A stretch of DNA of 64,000 bases from Methanohalophilus profundi. GTDB taxonomy: Archaea; Halobacteriota; Methanosarcinia; Methanosarcinales; Methanosarcinaceae. A program made the translations under genes and the position numbers. Each line of letters begins with the position of its first letter. Positions within the stretch are counted from its first letter, which is position 1. Below the pieces are notes generated by a model. That model was not told the origin of the DNA and did not search any database. It worked only from the letters and a program-made list of their open reading frames with translations. Below are positions 1 to 8,545 of the stretch, one piece after another. The DNA lies in NCBI RefSeq assembly GCF_004137855.1, contig NZ_QBKB01000002.1, positions 137,855 to 201,854 of the forward strand, given 5' to 3'.

Positions 1-74
1 TTTCTGTATCGGCAGAAACTGTCGGTGAAAGAAAAAAGAAAAGAAGAAATAGAATAAATATTCCTTTTTTTCAC
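1..74 (-). CDS. N-terminus of a secreted protein (partial, probably frameshifted)
   Basis: A GTG at 74-72 follows a good ribosome binding site (GGAGG, six bases upstream) and overlaps the stop of the Yip1 gene, so a gene starts here and runs off the window. As written, the frame after seven A residues gives an unconvincing N-terminus. With six A residues (run at 65-71) it would read MKKGIFILFLLFFFLSPTVSA followed by DTE, shortened here as a classic signal peptide: two lysines, a hydrophobic core and an SA-D cleavage site. I infer a one-base homopolymer error. Only the N-terminus is present, so no function can be given; it is translationally coupled to the Yip1 gene. Confidence 0.45.
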   Translation of the reverse strand, partial: MKKRNIYSISSFLFSFTDSFCRYR

Positions 75-700
75 ACAATTCCTCCAATATAAGTAATGAG
101 GGAATAGGTAATCAAAAGGCCTACAGGCAGTCCTACTGAGATCAGGGCCCCACGAAGGTTTAAGTTACGTGCATTCTTGAGACCAAAAATCCAGATATTG
201 GCACTCCACAGTTGGAATATGATACCAACAAGTGTTGCAACCTGCATCATGGGATCATTGGCAAGCATCTGGGCCATCTGTGCGGGGTTTGCAGCAGTCG
301 CCTGTAGAGAATCTGATATCTGGTTTATAACATACAGACCAAAGATAGAGTTCAATAGGGCCGGGATGTAACCATAGCCGACAAACTCAAGGCTGCGCTT
401 AAATGAGCCTTCCCCGCCAAACAATGCTGACAGTCCATAGAATACCGCTGTGTAAATTGGCCACACTATGAGAACACCCAGAAAACCTCCCACGGCACCA
501 AAAATTGCACCTGCACCTGAAAAACCTCCCCCAACAGCTGCGGATGATAAAATTGCCTTTGTCATAATATAACCTGAAATTGCTCCCATCAGGGCATTCA
601 GGATTACTATAAGAGTAGGGGCTTTGAATTGTATTCTTTCTGTCATCCTTTCTTTGAAAAAACTGTCCGGGTTTGTAAGTACATTGATTATTTCGCTCAA
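71..700 (-). CDS. Yip1-domain integral membrane protein
   Basis: A 209-residue protein with a short cytoplasmic N-terminus (about 25 residues) and five hydrophobic segments, at about 28-50, 62-90, 105-125, 150-175 and 185-207. The N-terminal pattern (LTNPDSFFKERM) and the glycine-rich middle membrane segments match the archaeal Yip1 family (PF04893), small membrane proteins of unknown role, distantly related to eukaryotic Yip1 vesicle proteins. The function in archaea is not established. Its stop overlaps the start of a secreted-protein gene, so the two are probably co-transcribed and may act together at the membrane. Confidence 0.7.
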   Translation of the reverse strand: MSEIINVLTNPDSFFKERMTERIQFKAPTLIVILNALMGAISGYIMTKAILSSAAVGGGFSGAGAIFGAVGGFLGVLIVWPIYTAVFYGLSALFGGEGSFKRSLEFVGYGYIPALLNSIFGLYVINQISDSLQATAANPAQMAQMLANDPMMQVATLVGIIFQLWSANIWIFGLKNARNLNLRGALISVGLPVGLLITYSLITYIGGIV

Positions 701-733
701 AGAATCACCTCATGAAATTATTAAATTGAAATT

Positions 734-814
734 TGCCAGATGAAGCGAAATACTTAGAGGGGGTAGTAAGGTGGCATCAATACGGATTGATGGTGCAGTA
801 ACCTTCATCTGGCA
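734..814. repeat. Nested inverted repeat in the 701-1056 intergenic region
   Basis: The gene-free stretch 701-1056 contains a perfect 12-base inverted repeat, TGCCAGATGAAG at 734-745 and CTTCATCTGGCA at 803-814. Inside the loop lies a second inverted repeat, CATCAAT-ACGG-ATTGATG. Together they could fold into an 81-base branched hairpin. It lies upstream of the Yip1 gene. Nothing else in 815-1056 looks coding or structured. It could be a regulatory leader, a small RNA or a degenerate repeat; I cannot decide which. Confidence 0.45.
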
Positions 815-1056
815 GCATAGAAAGAATAGACTATATAATTGATAAACCTTTCCATATTTAGACAAGTGTGAGTTGTAAACGTCGCTTGCTTTTATATGTA
901 GTATTCATAGAAACCGTATTAGCTAAAATCACTTCTCCAATGAACCAATTATAAACAGCAGCATGAACCAGATTCATAACCGGCATAATGTATGAGAACT
1001 TAGTGCGCACGCAATCAGGAGAAATTATATTACCCGGAAAAAGAAAAAGTGATTAC

Positions 1057-1824
1057 TTATATTAAAGTAATCAGTGTCGCCTGAGCAATCGGTGGTATAC
1101 TTGCCGTCATAGCCGGTCCGGCGAAAACCCTGACAGCCATACCTTCTTCCAGATTTGTCACATCATAAAGTCCGCCGGCAGGATCCTGTATCACCGTCTC
1201 TTCAGATATCACGAATTTAATCCCCCTGCCATGTCCTGACCCCGTTATCTCCTGACTTTCAACCAGAATCATCGGGGATGAAGAATTGAGATTAATAGAA
1301 GATATAGTACCGTTAAATTCCAGAAGTTGCCCGGTAGTTCCAAGATTATCTTCGATTAATTCAACAGGTACTTCAACAACATTTTCGACACCCGAATATG
1401 GCACATCAACATGTTGGGTCGATAGGTAGTCGCCTCCTGAAATAACACCATCCCCATCAACATCCACATGTGCAGAGAGGGAATAAGTGTGACCCTCCCG
1501 AAGTGTTCTATAGCTGATTTCAAAAGGAATATCCGAATCAGTAATATTATTGCGGGAAACATTTTCAAGAGTTGTTTGACCGATTATAGTTGAAGGAGCG
1601 TCCGCAAGACTTACATCTTCAATTGTAATGTTAACAGTAACGTTGGAAAATGGTTCTTCCAGTGAGTCAAAGGTAACTGCTCCATCAAATGTATTTCCGG
1701 TTTCTTCTGAAATCACCACATTTTCATCGTAGTCACCGATACCTACATAATTTATGGTCACAAGACTGACAACCGCCAATACAATAACCAGAATAATACC
1801 TATAAGGACATTAATTGTTTTCAT
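1057..1824 (-). CDS. Membrane-anchored YscW/YbaY-like surface protein
   Basis: A 255-residue protein with one N-terminal membrane helix (about residues 5-27) and an exported domain. Residues about 45-145 resemble the YbaY/YscW fold (PF09619): a beta-rich domain with alternating V/I-x-V strands and a DVDGDG metal-binding-like loop near 122. A second domain (about 165-255) looks like a small OB-type beta domain. The start was taken at the ATG at 1824, because GAGGT lies six to seven bases upstream of it; an ATG two codons earlier sits too close to that site. Likely an extracytoplasmic, envelope-associated protein. The substrate and role are unknown. It is monocistronic and divergent from the DUF169 gene. 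Confidence 0.55.
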   Translation of the reverse strand: MKTINVLIGIILVIVLAVVSLVTINYVGIGDYDENVVISEETGNTFDGAVTFDSLEEPFSNVTVNITIEDVSLADAPSTIIGQTTLENVSRNNITDSDIPFEISYRTLREGHTYSLSAHVDVDGDGVISGGDYLSTQHVDVPYSGVENVVEVPVELIEDNLGTTGQLLEFNGTISSINLNSSSPMILVESQEITGSGHGRGIKFVISEETVIQDPAGGLYDVTNLEEGMAVRVFAGPAMTASIPPIAQATLITLI

Positions 1825-1948
1825 ATTCATACCTCTTAATAGACAGATAGGGAGAGAAGATATATAGTTACCTTTAACTGCGAACCACTTTGAAGTCTAA
1901 TGATATCGTTTTTAAAACCTGGATTAGTTGTGCAATCAAAATGCAAAA

Positions 1949-1960
1949 CTTATATATTAA
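1949..1960 (+). promoter_or_regulatory. TATA box for the DUF169 gene
   Basis: The AT-rich element CTTATATATTAA lies 57 bases upstream of the ATG at 2017, in an A-rich context as expected for an archaeal TATA/BRE element. Assigned by position and composition only. Confidence 0.45.
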
Positions 1961-2016
1961 GCAGTAATGTGCCATGAACATAATATCTTCACATTTAAAA
2001 AACAAGGAATACAAAA

Positions 2017-2700
2017 ATGAAAATTGAAGAAATAAACCAGATGGGAAAAGAATTGAAAGACCTGTTAAAACTCAAGAATTCGCCGGTAGCTGTTGCCCTT
2101 GTGCCAGACACTCATGAAGTACCTGAAGGTATCAATAAAATTGAAGAAAAAATGAGACACTGCCAGATGGTGGACAAAGTTCGCAAAGAGACAAGCGAAT
2201 TCTATGCCCTGGTTGATGACCAGCAATGCAAAGGCGGTGCAGCTGTTATGGGACTGCAGGAAATGGCACCCAAACTTGCCAACGGGGATGTCTATTACAA
2301 CCTGAACCGGTATAAAACAATCAACTCCGCAAGACGTACTATGCAACAGGTTCCCAGACTCAAAGCAGGGTCCACAAAAGCAGTATTATATGGTCCTCTG
2401 GACAAAGTGAGTTTCATTCCAGATGTGGTACTTGTTATCGATAAGCCAAAAAAGGCAATGCAACTCTCACAATCCCTTTTACATCGTTTCGGTGGTCGTG
2501 TTAATGCAAATTTTGCAGGAATCCAGAGTATGTGTGCTGACGGAGTAGTCCAGCCTTATAAAGATGGACACATAAGTGCATCTCTGGGATGTGGCGGAAG
2601 TCGAAAGTATGCCAATGTTGCAGAAGATGAAATGATAATCGGCATCCCTGTGGAAAGGCTGCATGATATGATAGAAGCAGCTCATGAGATGTTTGGCTGA
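2017..2700 (+). CDS. DUF169 family protein
   Basis: A 227-residue soluble protein of the DUF169 family (COG2043), common in methanogens. The conserved features are the N-terminal motif KLKNSPVAVALV (about 20-31), an early MRHCQMV cysteine, a QQCKGGAAVMG segment (about 70) and the C-terminal SLGCGGSRKYA segment (about 190), which supplies conserved cysteines. The biochemical function of the family is not known; the conserved cysteines suggest a metal or redox role, which is inference. It starts at an ATG after an A-rich leader with no strong ribosome binding site, and has its own TATA box. Confidence 0.75.
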   Translation: MKIEEINQMGKELKDLLKLKNSPVAVALVPDTHEVPEGINKIEEKMRHCQMVDKVRKETSEFYALVDDQQCKGGAAVMGLQEMAPKLANGDVYYNLNRYKTINSARRTMQQVPRLKAGSTKAVLYGPLDKVSFIPDVVLVIDKPKKAMQLSQSLLHRFGGRVNANFAGIQSMCADGVVQPYKDGHISASLGCGGSRKYANVAEDEMIIGIPVERLHDMIEAAHEMFG

Positions 2701-2917
2701 AATCTTTGTACGTTTTTTATCTCTTGAATATGAGGTGACATCTATGCGCCATTAAATCACCTCATTTAAATTTGAATTAATAACAAATTTTAATTTTTTA
2801 CCTTTCAGTTCTATTTGGTAGATTCATTCACAGTCGTTAACTATAAATATACGCAATTACACATCTATATGTGTAACAAATACATTACACATGTATGTAG
2901 CAAAAATGGTGATTGAA

Positions 2918-3319
2918 ATGAAAAATAAAACAATTGTAGTGCTTGCAGGAACCATTCTTATCGGCATAATGCTGATAGGGACCGTTTCAGCTCGCTGGGC
3001 TAGTGGCGGATATGGAATGACCGACTACCGAGGAGCAGGTTATTACTGCAACTATGGCTATTATTCAGCTGAGGATGTAACATCAGTGATTACCGAAGAT
3101 GAAGCAATCTCACTTTTTGAAGAAACTACAGGTATCGATGTAAACGATGAAAATGTCTATCAGATGGGACGCTGGTGGGTAATCAACTACGTTGATGAGG
3201 ACGCTATAAAACAGGGACGCGTAGATTCAATAACAGAAGATGTAATCGAGGATTTTTCGGTCTATGCACCGCCGGTCTATGCACCGCCGGTCTATGCACC
3301 GCCGGTATTCTATGAATAA
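2918..3319 (+). CDS. Small secreted protein with C-terminal APPVY repeats
   Basis: A 133-residue exported protein. Residues 1-24 form a signal peptide (MKNKT, hydrophobic core, then VSA-RW). The mature part is rich in glycine and tyrosine at first (GGYG, YYCNYGYY), then has an acidic helical segment (ITEDEAISLFEETTGIDV) that resembles a PepSY-like repeat, and ends in three copies of VYAPP. I chose the ATG at 2918 because it gives a normal signal peptide; an ATG at 2891 would add nine residues. It heads a cluster with a small membrane protein and an ArsR-like regulator, suggesting a surface response module. The function is unknown. Confidence 0.6.
   Translation: MKNKTIVVLAGTILIGIMLIGTVSARWASGGYGMTDYRGAGYYCNYGYYSAEDVTSVITEDEAISLFEETTGIDVNDENVYQMGRWWVINYVDEDAIKQGRVDSITEDVIEDFSVYAPPVYAPPVYAPPVFYE
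3259..3303 (+). repeat. Three perfect 15-base in-frame tandem repeats
   Basis: GGTCTATGCACCGCC is repeated three times without a mismatch at 3259-3273, 3274-3288 and 3289-3303, each encoding one V-Y-A-P-P unit at the C-terminus of the secreted protein. Perfect identity suggests recent expansion by slippage and possible length variation between strains. Confidence 0.9.
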
Positions 3320-3406
3320 CAACTACAGGTAACAGAGAGGAGCCGGTGGCTGCATGGGCTACCGTTAATCCTCCCTCTTCTTTTTATGTAGAGGTGACAT
3401 GATAAT

Positions 3407-3643
3407 ATGATGTATGGAAATATGATGTATGGCACAGGGTTTTCGGTATGGGGAATTATACTAAACTTGCTTCTTATCCTGCTTGTAGTTGGTGCTGTTG
3501 TCGTGCTTTTAACACGCAGTGGTGCCATAAATTGTGAAAGCCAGAAAACAGCAGACATAGAACGTTTGAACAGGCTGGAAAGTGAAGTAAAGGATACCAA
3601 AAAAATGGTAGAAGAAATCAAGGATAAACTTGACGAAATATAA
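3407..3643 (+). CDS. Small membrane protein with a C-terminal coiled coil
   Basis: A 78-residue protein. The N-terminus carries the repeat MMYGNMMYG, followed by one membrane helix (about 13-38, rich in L, I and V) and a charged helix (about 48-78) with heptad spacing (IERLNRLESEVKDTKKMVEEIK) that should form a coiled coil. The GAGGTGA site upstream supports this start. Bacterial SHOCT-like or phage-shock-type small membrane proteins look similar, but I cannot assign a family. It lies between the secreted repeat protein and the ArsR-like regulator and probably belongs with them. Confidence 0.6.
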   Translation: MMYGNMMYGTGFSVWGIILNLLLILLVVGAVVVLLTRSGAINCESQKTADIERLNRLESEVKDTKKMVEEIKDKLDEI

Positions 3644-3677
3644 TTTGGTTTAAACGTTAGTATAAAGGGTACAACCC

Positions 3678-3995
3678 ATGCAAAAAAAACTCCAGGGAAT
3701 TGTCAGCCTTGGCGAAGCTCTATCACATCCTCTGCGACTGAAACTCATATGCATGCTTGCAGACAGGGAATGGTACGTATATGAGCTTGCCAAAGAACTC
3801 GATGTTTCCAGACAGGTACTGTATCTTCACCTGAAACGTCTTGAGAAAGCCGATATCGTTGAAAGTGATCTTCGACTGGAAGAAGATGATATGCGTGCCA
3901 AGAAATTCTTTAAGTTAAAGGAATTTGATATAAAATTGGACGTTAAGGACCTAAAAGACATCTTTGAGACAGAAACAATCCCAAAAAAGAATTGA
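3678..3995 (+). CDS. ArsR-type winged-helix regulator
   Basis: A 105-residue DNA-binding protein. Residues about 10-75 form a winged helix: SHPLRLKLICMLADREWYVYELAKELDVSRQVLYLHLKRLEKADIVES, with the recognition helix in SRQVLYLHLKRLE. The ArsR/SmtB metal-binding cysteine pair of the alpha-3 helix is absent, so the sensed signal is probably not a thiophilic metal. The acidic C-terminus may mediate dimerisation. It sits 34 bases after the small membrane protein and probably controls this three-gene cluster. It converges on pncB, with almost no gap. Confidence 0.7.
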   Translation: MQKKLQGIVSLGEALSHPLRLKLICMLADREWYVYELAKELDVSRQVLYLHLKRLEKADIVESDLRLEEDDMRAKKFFKLKEFDIKLDVKDLKDIFETETIPKKN

Positions 3996-3998
3996 TAT

Positions 3999-5225
3999 TT
4001 ATTCCTCATCGAGCCCTTTTGTACCGAATATATAATTGGCAACCCTTACAGCATCTCTATCTCCTGTTACTTTTTCCTCTGAATCAGTGAGTTTGACAAC
4101 AGGAATACCATCGATTTTATGCAACTTGATCACAATATTCAGGGGAGGATTCTGCCGGAAAAACTCTGAGTTATTGGTCAGGCTTGTACCTATACCGAAA
4201 CTGCATTTGATTTTATCCTTACAGTATTCCTGTATCCTGATTGCATCTTCGGCTTCGAGGGAATTACTGAATACTGCCATTTTCTGTGAAGGATCAATTC
4301 CAAGAGATTTGTAATGTTGAATTGCCTTGTCGATAAAAGTAAAAGGATCACCACTATCATGCCTGATACCATCATAAAGACGTGCCAGGCGACCATCAAA
4401 GTTGTTGAAAAAGGCGTCGCACCCATAGGTATCTGCAAGGGCAATCCCGAGCCTGCCATCATAAACTTTGACCCAGTTTTCAAAGGCAAATTTGTTGGCA
4501 TTGCGCAAACCCACAAGGGCAGAATTACCCATAATCCATTCATGGCCTATCGTACCTATCGGCCGGGTTCCATATTTCATTGCAAGATAGACATTACTGG
4601 TACCCGCAAAACTTGTGGCTCGACTTAAGGTTTCCACGACTTTATCATGAAGTTCAAAACTGCGACGACGGCGAGTTCCGAATTCACTGAGTACACATCC
4701 GGCCTTACCAAGTTTGTCGGATACTTCCTTTATCATATCTCCATATTTGTCCAGAAGATCGGTCTTTGAAAGATAGTCATCAGCCCATTTATTTTCAATG
4801 GTCTCAAAATATAGTTCGGAAACTGTAGCCATGAGCACAATTTCCCAGAGAATGGTACTATGCCACGGCCCTCTGATACATATATCAAGATTATTGTCAT
4901 CCGTCAGGGATATTTCAACCTCATCGGGATTAAAACGGTAATTCTGTAGATGGTCAAGATAGGTATGCTTGAAAAAAGGACAATTCTTTCCCAGCCAATG
5001 CCTTTCTTCATCCAGAAGGCGTAATTTGGGAATTTCTTCCCGGACTATATATTCAAGTTCTTCCTTGAACCGGGGATTGAAACGTTGGTCTCCACGGTTT
5101 ATGAAGCGATATTCTGCCTGTGCTTCAGGAAAAAGCTCAAGTACTGCCATTTGCATGGTCAGCTTGTACATATCATTATCAAGTATTGACCGGATCACCG
5201 TATTGCCTTCAGATAATTGTAACAT
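3999..5225 (-). CDS. pncB: Nicotinate phosphoribosyltransferase
   Basis: A 408-residue cytoplasmic enzyme that joins nicotinate and PRPP, driven by ATP, to give nicotinate mononucleotide for NAD salvage. Motifs of the bacterial-type PncB are clear: [11 protein letters not shown] near the N-terminus, [11 protein letters not shown] (about 185), [10 protein letters not shown], then TIGHEW (about 225), whose histidine is the autophosphorylated residue, and IRHDSGDP (about 290) for phosphoribosyl binding. The length matches the E. coli-type enzyme (about 400). The start is the ATG at 5225, though an internal start is possible. It is monocistronic and convergent with the ArsR-like gene. Confidence 0.93.
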   Translation of the reverse strand: MLQLSEGNTVIRSILDNDMYKLTMQMAVLELFPEAQAEYRFINRGDQRFNPRFKEELEYIVREEIPKLRLLDEERHWLGKNCPFFKHTYLDHLQNYRFNPDEVEISLTDDNNLDICIRGPWHSTILWEIVLMATVSELYFETIENKWADDYLSKTDLLDKYGDMIKEVSDKLGKAGCVLSEFGTRRRRSFELHDKVVETLSRATSFAGTSNVYLAMKYGTRPIGTIGHEWIMGNSALVGLRNANKFAFENWVKVYDGRLGIALADTYGCDAFFNNFDGRLARLYDGIRHDSGDPFTFIDKAIQHYKSLGIDPSQKMAVFSNSLEAEDAIRIQEYCKDKIKCSFGIGTSLTNNSEFFRQNPPLNIVIKLHKIDGIPVVKLTDSEEKVTGDRDAVRVANYIFGTKGLDEE

Positions 5226-5323
5226 TTATTAGAGGAATAACAGCCCTTATGTATTGCATTACAACTATTTAATATAAATGCCTTCGATGTATTACATTGG
5301 CAATCGCCCGGAGAAGATAAAGT

Positions 5324-5950
5324 ATGGAATAGGAAGGAGAAGAACTTGAGGGTGAAGGATTTGATGAATTACTTCGCTATACTTTTCCGGGTTATATTTT
5401 AGGTTTGATTGCCGGTATATTTCTTGATATGCAGGGATACCAGACCAATCCCTTTGGCCAGTGGATTGTAAGAACTCTTGCAGGTGAGGGAGAATCAATA
5501 CTCGAAGGTTTGTATTCCATCAGGCAACATCTGGAAGGTGCAGCTGAATCAATGGCCCAGGCATACGGATGGGGTAAATTTTTTGGAATCGCAATCCCAT
5601 GGATAATAGATGCTGCAAGCCGAATGGCAGGAGTTGATGTATATGGCATACAGGGATTCTATATTCCTTGTTTTTATGCCCTCAGTGATCAGATCGGTGC
5701 CAATATTTCCGGACTTGTGTATCTCAAACGAATCGAAGGTTCATGGTCTGCAGGAATAGAGCGATACCTACACCATCCTGTGATGCTTACCAGTATTGCT
5801 GTAATCCTGCTGGTGCCGTTGGGATTGCTTTCAGCCCGAATCCTCGGATTCAGCCCTACAACACAGACTTTCACCGCCTTTGAAACCATTGCAGCAAATC
5901 TCTGCTGGCTGCCTCCTGTTGTCGGATGGATGGTTCAAAAAGGCAAGTAA
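5324..5950 (+). CDS. Membrane protein of unknown function with an in-frame TAG near its start
   Basis: The uninterrupted frame begins with a TTG at 5405, but homology-like sequence ([19 protein letters not shown]) extends upstream in the same frame to an ATG at 5324, crossing a TAG at 5330-5332 (codon 3). Two membrane-like segments occur, around [11 protein letters not shown] at the start and [18 protein letters not shown] about 50 residues from the end, with a soluble loop of about 100 residues between them. Either the TAG is read as an amino acid, or translation starts at a TTG (5345, with AGGAG upstream) and a base has been lost near 5361. I recognise no family. Confidence 0.45.
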
Positions 5951-6025
5951 ATCGCTCGAAGCATTCATATAACTTGTACTGTTCTGTTGCATAAAAAGAC
6001 AAACTGCAACGGAAACTGAAAAACT

Positions 6026-8470
6026 ATGGCCAAACATCCTGAAAAAATTACTCCCCCGGAAATACTGTCGCCTGTAGGAAATTATGATGCACTGCTGGGT
6101 GCTATCAAGGGAGGAACTGATGCTGTTTATCTGGGAGTTGGTGAATTCAATGCCCGCCAGGGTGCATCCAATTTTACACCCGAAGAGATGGAAAATGCAA
6201 TAGATCTTGCCCATCTGCATGGAATCTCAGTATATCTGGCATTCAATGTACCGGTGAAAGAAACGGAACTCCAGGATGCGATTGATGTCATAGACCGCGC
6301 CTATGCAGCAGGAATTGACGCGGTTATTATGAGAGATTTCGGATTTATAGACCTGATCAAAAAGAACTATCCTGACCTGCCCATACATGGGAGCACCCAG
6401 CTCAATACCAATAACACTGAAACTGTCAAATTTCTGGAAAAACTTGGCCTCTCAAGAATAATCGTAGCAAGAGAACTTGACACTGCAGAATTGAAACACA
6501 TCATTGACAGCACCGATATGGATATCGAGATATTTGCCCATGGCGCTCTTTGTTATTCTTACTCTGGGCAGTGTCTCTTTAGCAGCTTTGCTGCCAGCAG
6601 GAGCGCAAACCGGGGAGCTTGTGCCCAGCCTTGCAGATGGAAATTCGACCTGTTTATCAACGGCAAGAACATGAACCATCATATTGGCGGTGTATCCCCC
6701 ATAAGTTGTGCTGAACTCTGCACTCTGCCAGGTTTGGATGAACTCATCAACACAGGCATCAAAAGTCTCAAAATAGAAGGGCGTATGAAAAGAGCTGAGT
6801 ATGTGACCGCCAGTTCTGAAATATACAAAGAGGCTGCAGAGATAACCTGCCATGATAAAAAACCCGATCCCAACTGGTTGCAGGAAAGAGAAAATGACCT
6901 GGCAAAACTATTTTACAGGGGTTTTACCCGGGGTTTTGTACTGGGTGACAGGAACGTGACCCACCCCGAATACAGTTCCAGTTATGGGGCTTTCCTGGGT
7001 AAGACACGCCGGGTAAAACGAAGTAAAAACGCTGCGTCCATTAAGGTCAAATTAAACCAGACACTTGAAGTCAATGATGGGATAAGCATCCATACCAGGC
7101 AACGGATGCTTGGATCAAAGGTTGAGAAACTCACAGTTGACGGCGGGGAAGTTGAGGTAGCAGAAAAAGGGAGTATTCCCTACATACATATCAGTCCTAA
7201 AACCGTAAAATCTGTAAAGACCGGGGATGATGTATACCTGAATACAGACGTATCCCTTCTGGAAGAAATGGGTGAAAGGAATGTAAAAAAGGTACCCGTG
7301 AATTTCCATATACGTGCAAATATCGGCAGGCGACTGGAAATTACTGCTTCTGCAGGAGATATAGAGGTGCTTCATGTATCCGATTATCTTGTACAGGAGC
7401 CAAAAAAAGCCCCTACTTCTGTAGAACAGATTACCGATATAATAAAAAGACTGGGAGATACTCCCTATATAGCAGATGAAATTGAGTTGAAAGGCCAGGA
7501 AGATATCTTTATCCCCCTCGGGGAACTCACACGGGCCCGTCGCAGCGTGGTGGAAATACTTCAGGAGAAGCAACTGGAAATCTTCCACCGCCAGCCTAAA
7601 AACCCAGAATTACCAGCATCCAGACACAAACCCGAAGACAAAATTCCAGATAAATTACTCCTATCTGTAGAAGTAGCAGATATAGAGGGAGCAAAAGCTG
7701 CTGCTTACAGCGGAGCAGACATCATATATAGCCCAGCGGATCTATTCGACAAAGTCGAGAATGATAAAGACCTCGCTCAAAAAATTAAAATGAATAATAT
7801 TGAAATAGTATTCACATTGCCTGCTATTATTCATGAGAATGAACTCGAAGAATGGAAAGATATCCTTGAAAAAATAAAAACAAGAGGATATACTATCGGC
7901 TGTAGTGAGCCTGGAATACTTCGTTTGGCACACCAAATGGAAATTAAATGTGTTGCACTGAAAAATTTCACTATTTTTAATTCCCTAACTACAAATGTGT
8001 TACAGGCAAATGGTGCATCCCGTGTAGTCCTTTCCCCGGAACTTACCCTTGAAGAAATAACGGATGTTGTGACGGGTTCAGATAAAAATATCCAATTTGA
8101 GGCTATAGCATACGGCAGGCAGCAATTACTTGTTACCGAACATGACCTGCTCAAACCTATTGTGGATAAAGGCTTCTATGATGAAGATAGTAATGCTTTC
8201 CTGCAGCACAAAAAAACAGACAGGTACCCCGTTAAAAGGTGGAGAAACAGAACTGTGATCTATGATTCCCATGTCATCAATATGTTGAATAATATAGATG
8301 ACATGAAGAATACCGGTATAGATGTTCTTCGTTTAGAATTTCCACAGGAAAGTCATCGGAAAGTAGCAATTGTCGTCTCTGAATTTAGGAAAATTCTGGA
8401 CGGAACAAGTAAAAAAAATATTCCGGACTCAAAGGTATATTCCAGAGGACTTTATTACTCAGGCATATGA
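6026..8470 (+). CDS. Peptidase U32 family protein
   Basis: An 814-residue protein with an N-terminal TIM-barrel-like U32 domain: EILSPVGNYDALLGAIKGGTDAVYLG at about 12-37, and the family signature EIFAHGALCYSYSGQC at about 168-183, followed by conserved cysteines (GACAQPCRWKF). U32 proteins include the RlhA and TrhP/YegQ RNA-hydroxylation factors and the UbiU/UbiV oxygen-independent hydroxylases, which bind an iron-sulphur cluster with such cysteines. Peptidase activity is doubtful, so RNA hydroxylation is the better guess (inference). The protein is long because a second U32-like repeat (LSVEVADIEGAKAAAYSGADIIY, about 545) follows a DUF3656-type middle domain. Confidence 0.85.
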   Translation: MAKHPEKITPPEILSPVGNYDALLGAIKGGTDAVYLGVGEFNARQGASNFTPEEMENAIDLAHLHGISVYLAFNVPVKETELQDAIDVIDRAYAAGIDAVIMRDFGFIDLIKKNYPDLPIHGSTQLNTNNTETVKFLEKLGLSRIIVARELDTAELKHIIDSTDMDIEIFAHGALCYSYSGQCLFSSFAASRSANRGACAQPCRWKFDLFINGKNMNHHIGGVSPISCAELCTLPGLDELINTGIKSLKIEGRMKRAEYVTASSEIYKEAAEITCHDKKPDPNWLQERENDLAKLFYRGFTRGFVLGDRNVTHPEYSSSYGAFLGKTRRVKRSKNAASIKVKLNQTLEVNDGISIHTRQRMLGSKVEKLTVDGGEVEVAEKGSIPYIHISPKTVKSVKTGDDVYLNTDVSLLEEMGERNVKKVPVNFHIRANIGRRLEITASAGDIEVLHVSDYLVQEPKKAPTSVEQITDIIKRLGDTPYIADEIELKGQEDIFIPLGELTRARRSVVEILQEKQLEIFHRQPKNPELPASRHKPEDKIPDKLLLSVEVADIEGAKAAAYSGADIIYSPADLFDKVENDKDLAQKIKMNNIEIVFTLPAIIHENELEEWKDILEKIKTRGYTIGCSEPGILRLAHQMEIKCVALKNFTIFNSLTTNVLQANGASRVVLSPELTLEEITDVVTGSDKNIQFEAIAYGRQQLLVTEHDLLKPIVDKGFYDEDSNAFLQHKKTDRYPVKRWRNRTVIYDSHVINMLNNIDDMKNTGIDVLRLEFPQESHRKVAIVVSEFRKILDGTSKKNIPDSKVYSRGLYYSGI

Positions 8471-8545
8471 AGTGTTTCAACATAATTTGAAATGGATAGG
8501 TATTTATACCAGCATTTCAAATAATACTGAAATAGAGGTTGCACA

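Noticed and set aside
2701-2890. Small gene or CRISPR-like repeat in the AT-rich gap
   Set aside because: No repeats and no frame with a start and ribosome binding site.
3330-3392. Terminator between the secreted protein and the small membrane protein
   Set aside because: The AGGAG/CTCCT arms are short and interrupted, and the T-rich tail is weak; it is not strong enough to list.
5405-5950. A gene beginning at TTG 5405
   Set aside because: Protein-like sequence continues upstream in frame and there is no ribosome binding site before this TTG.
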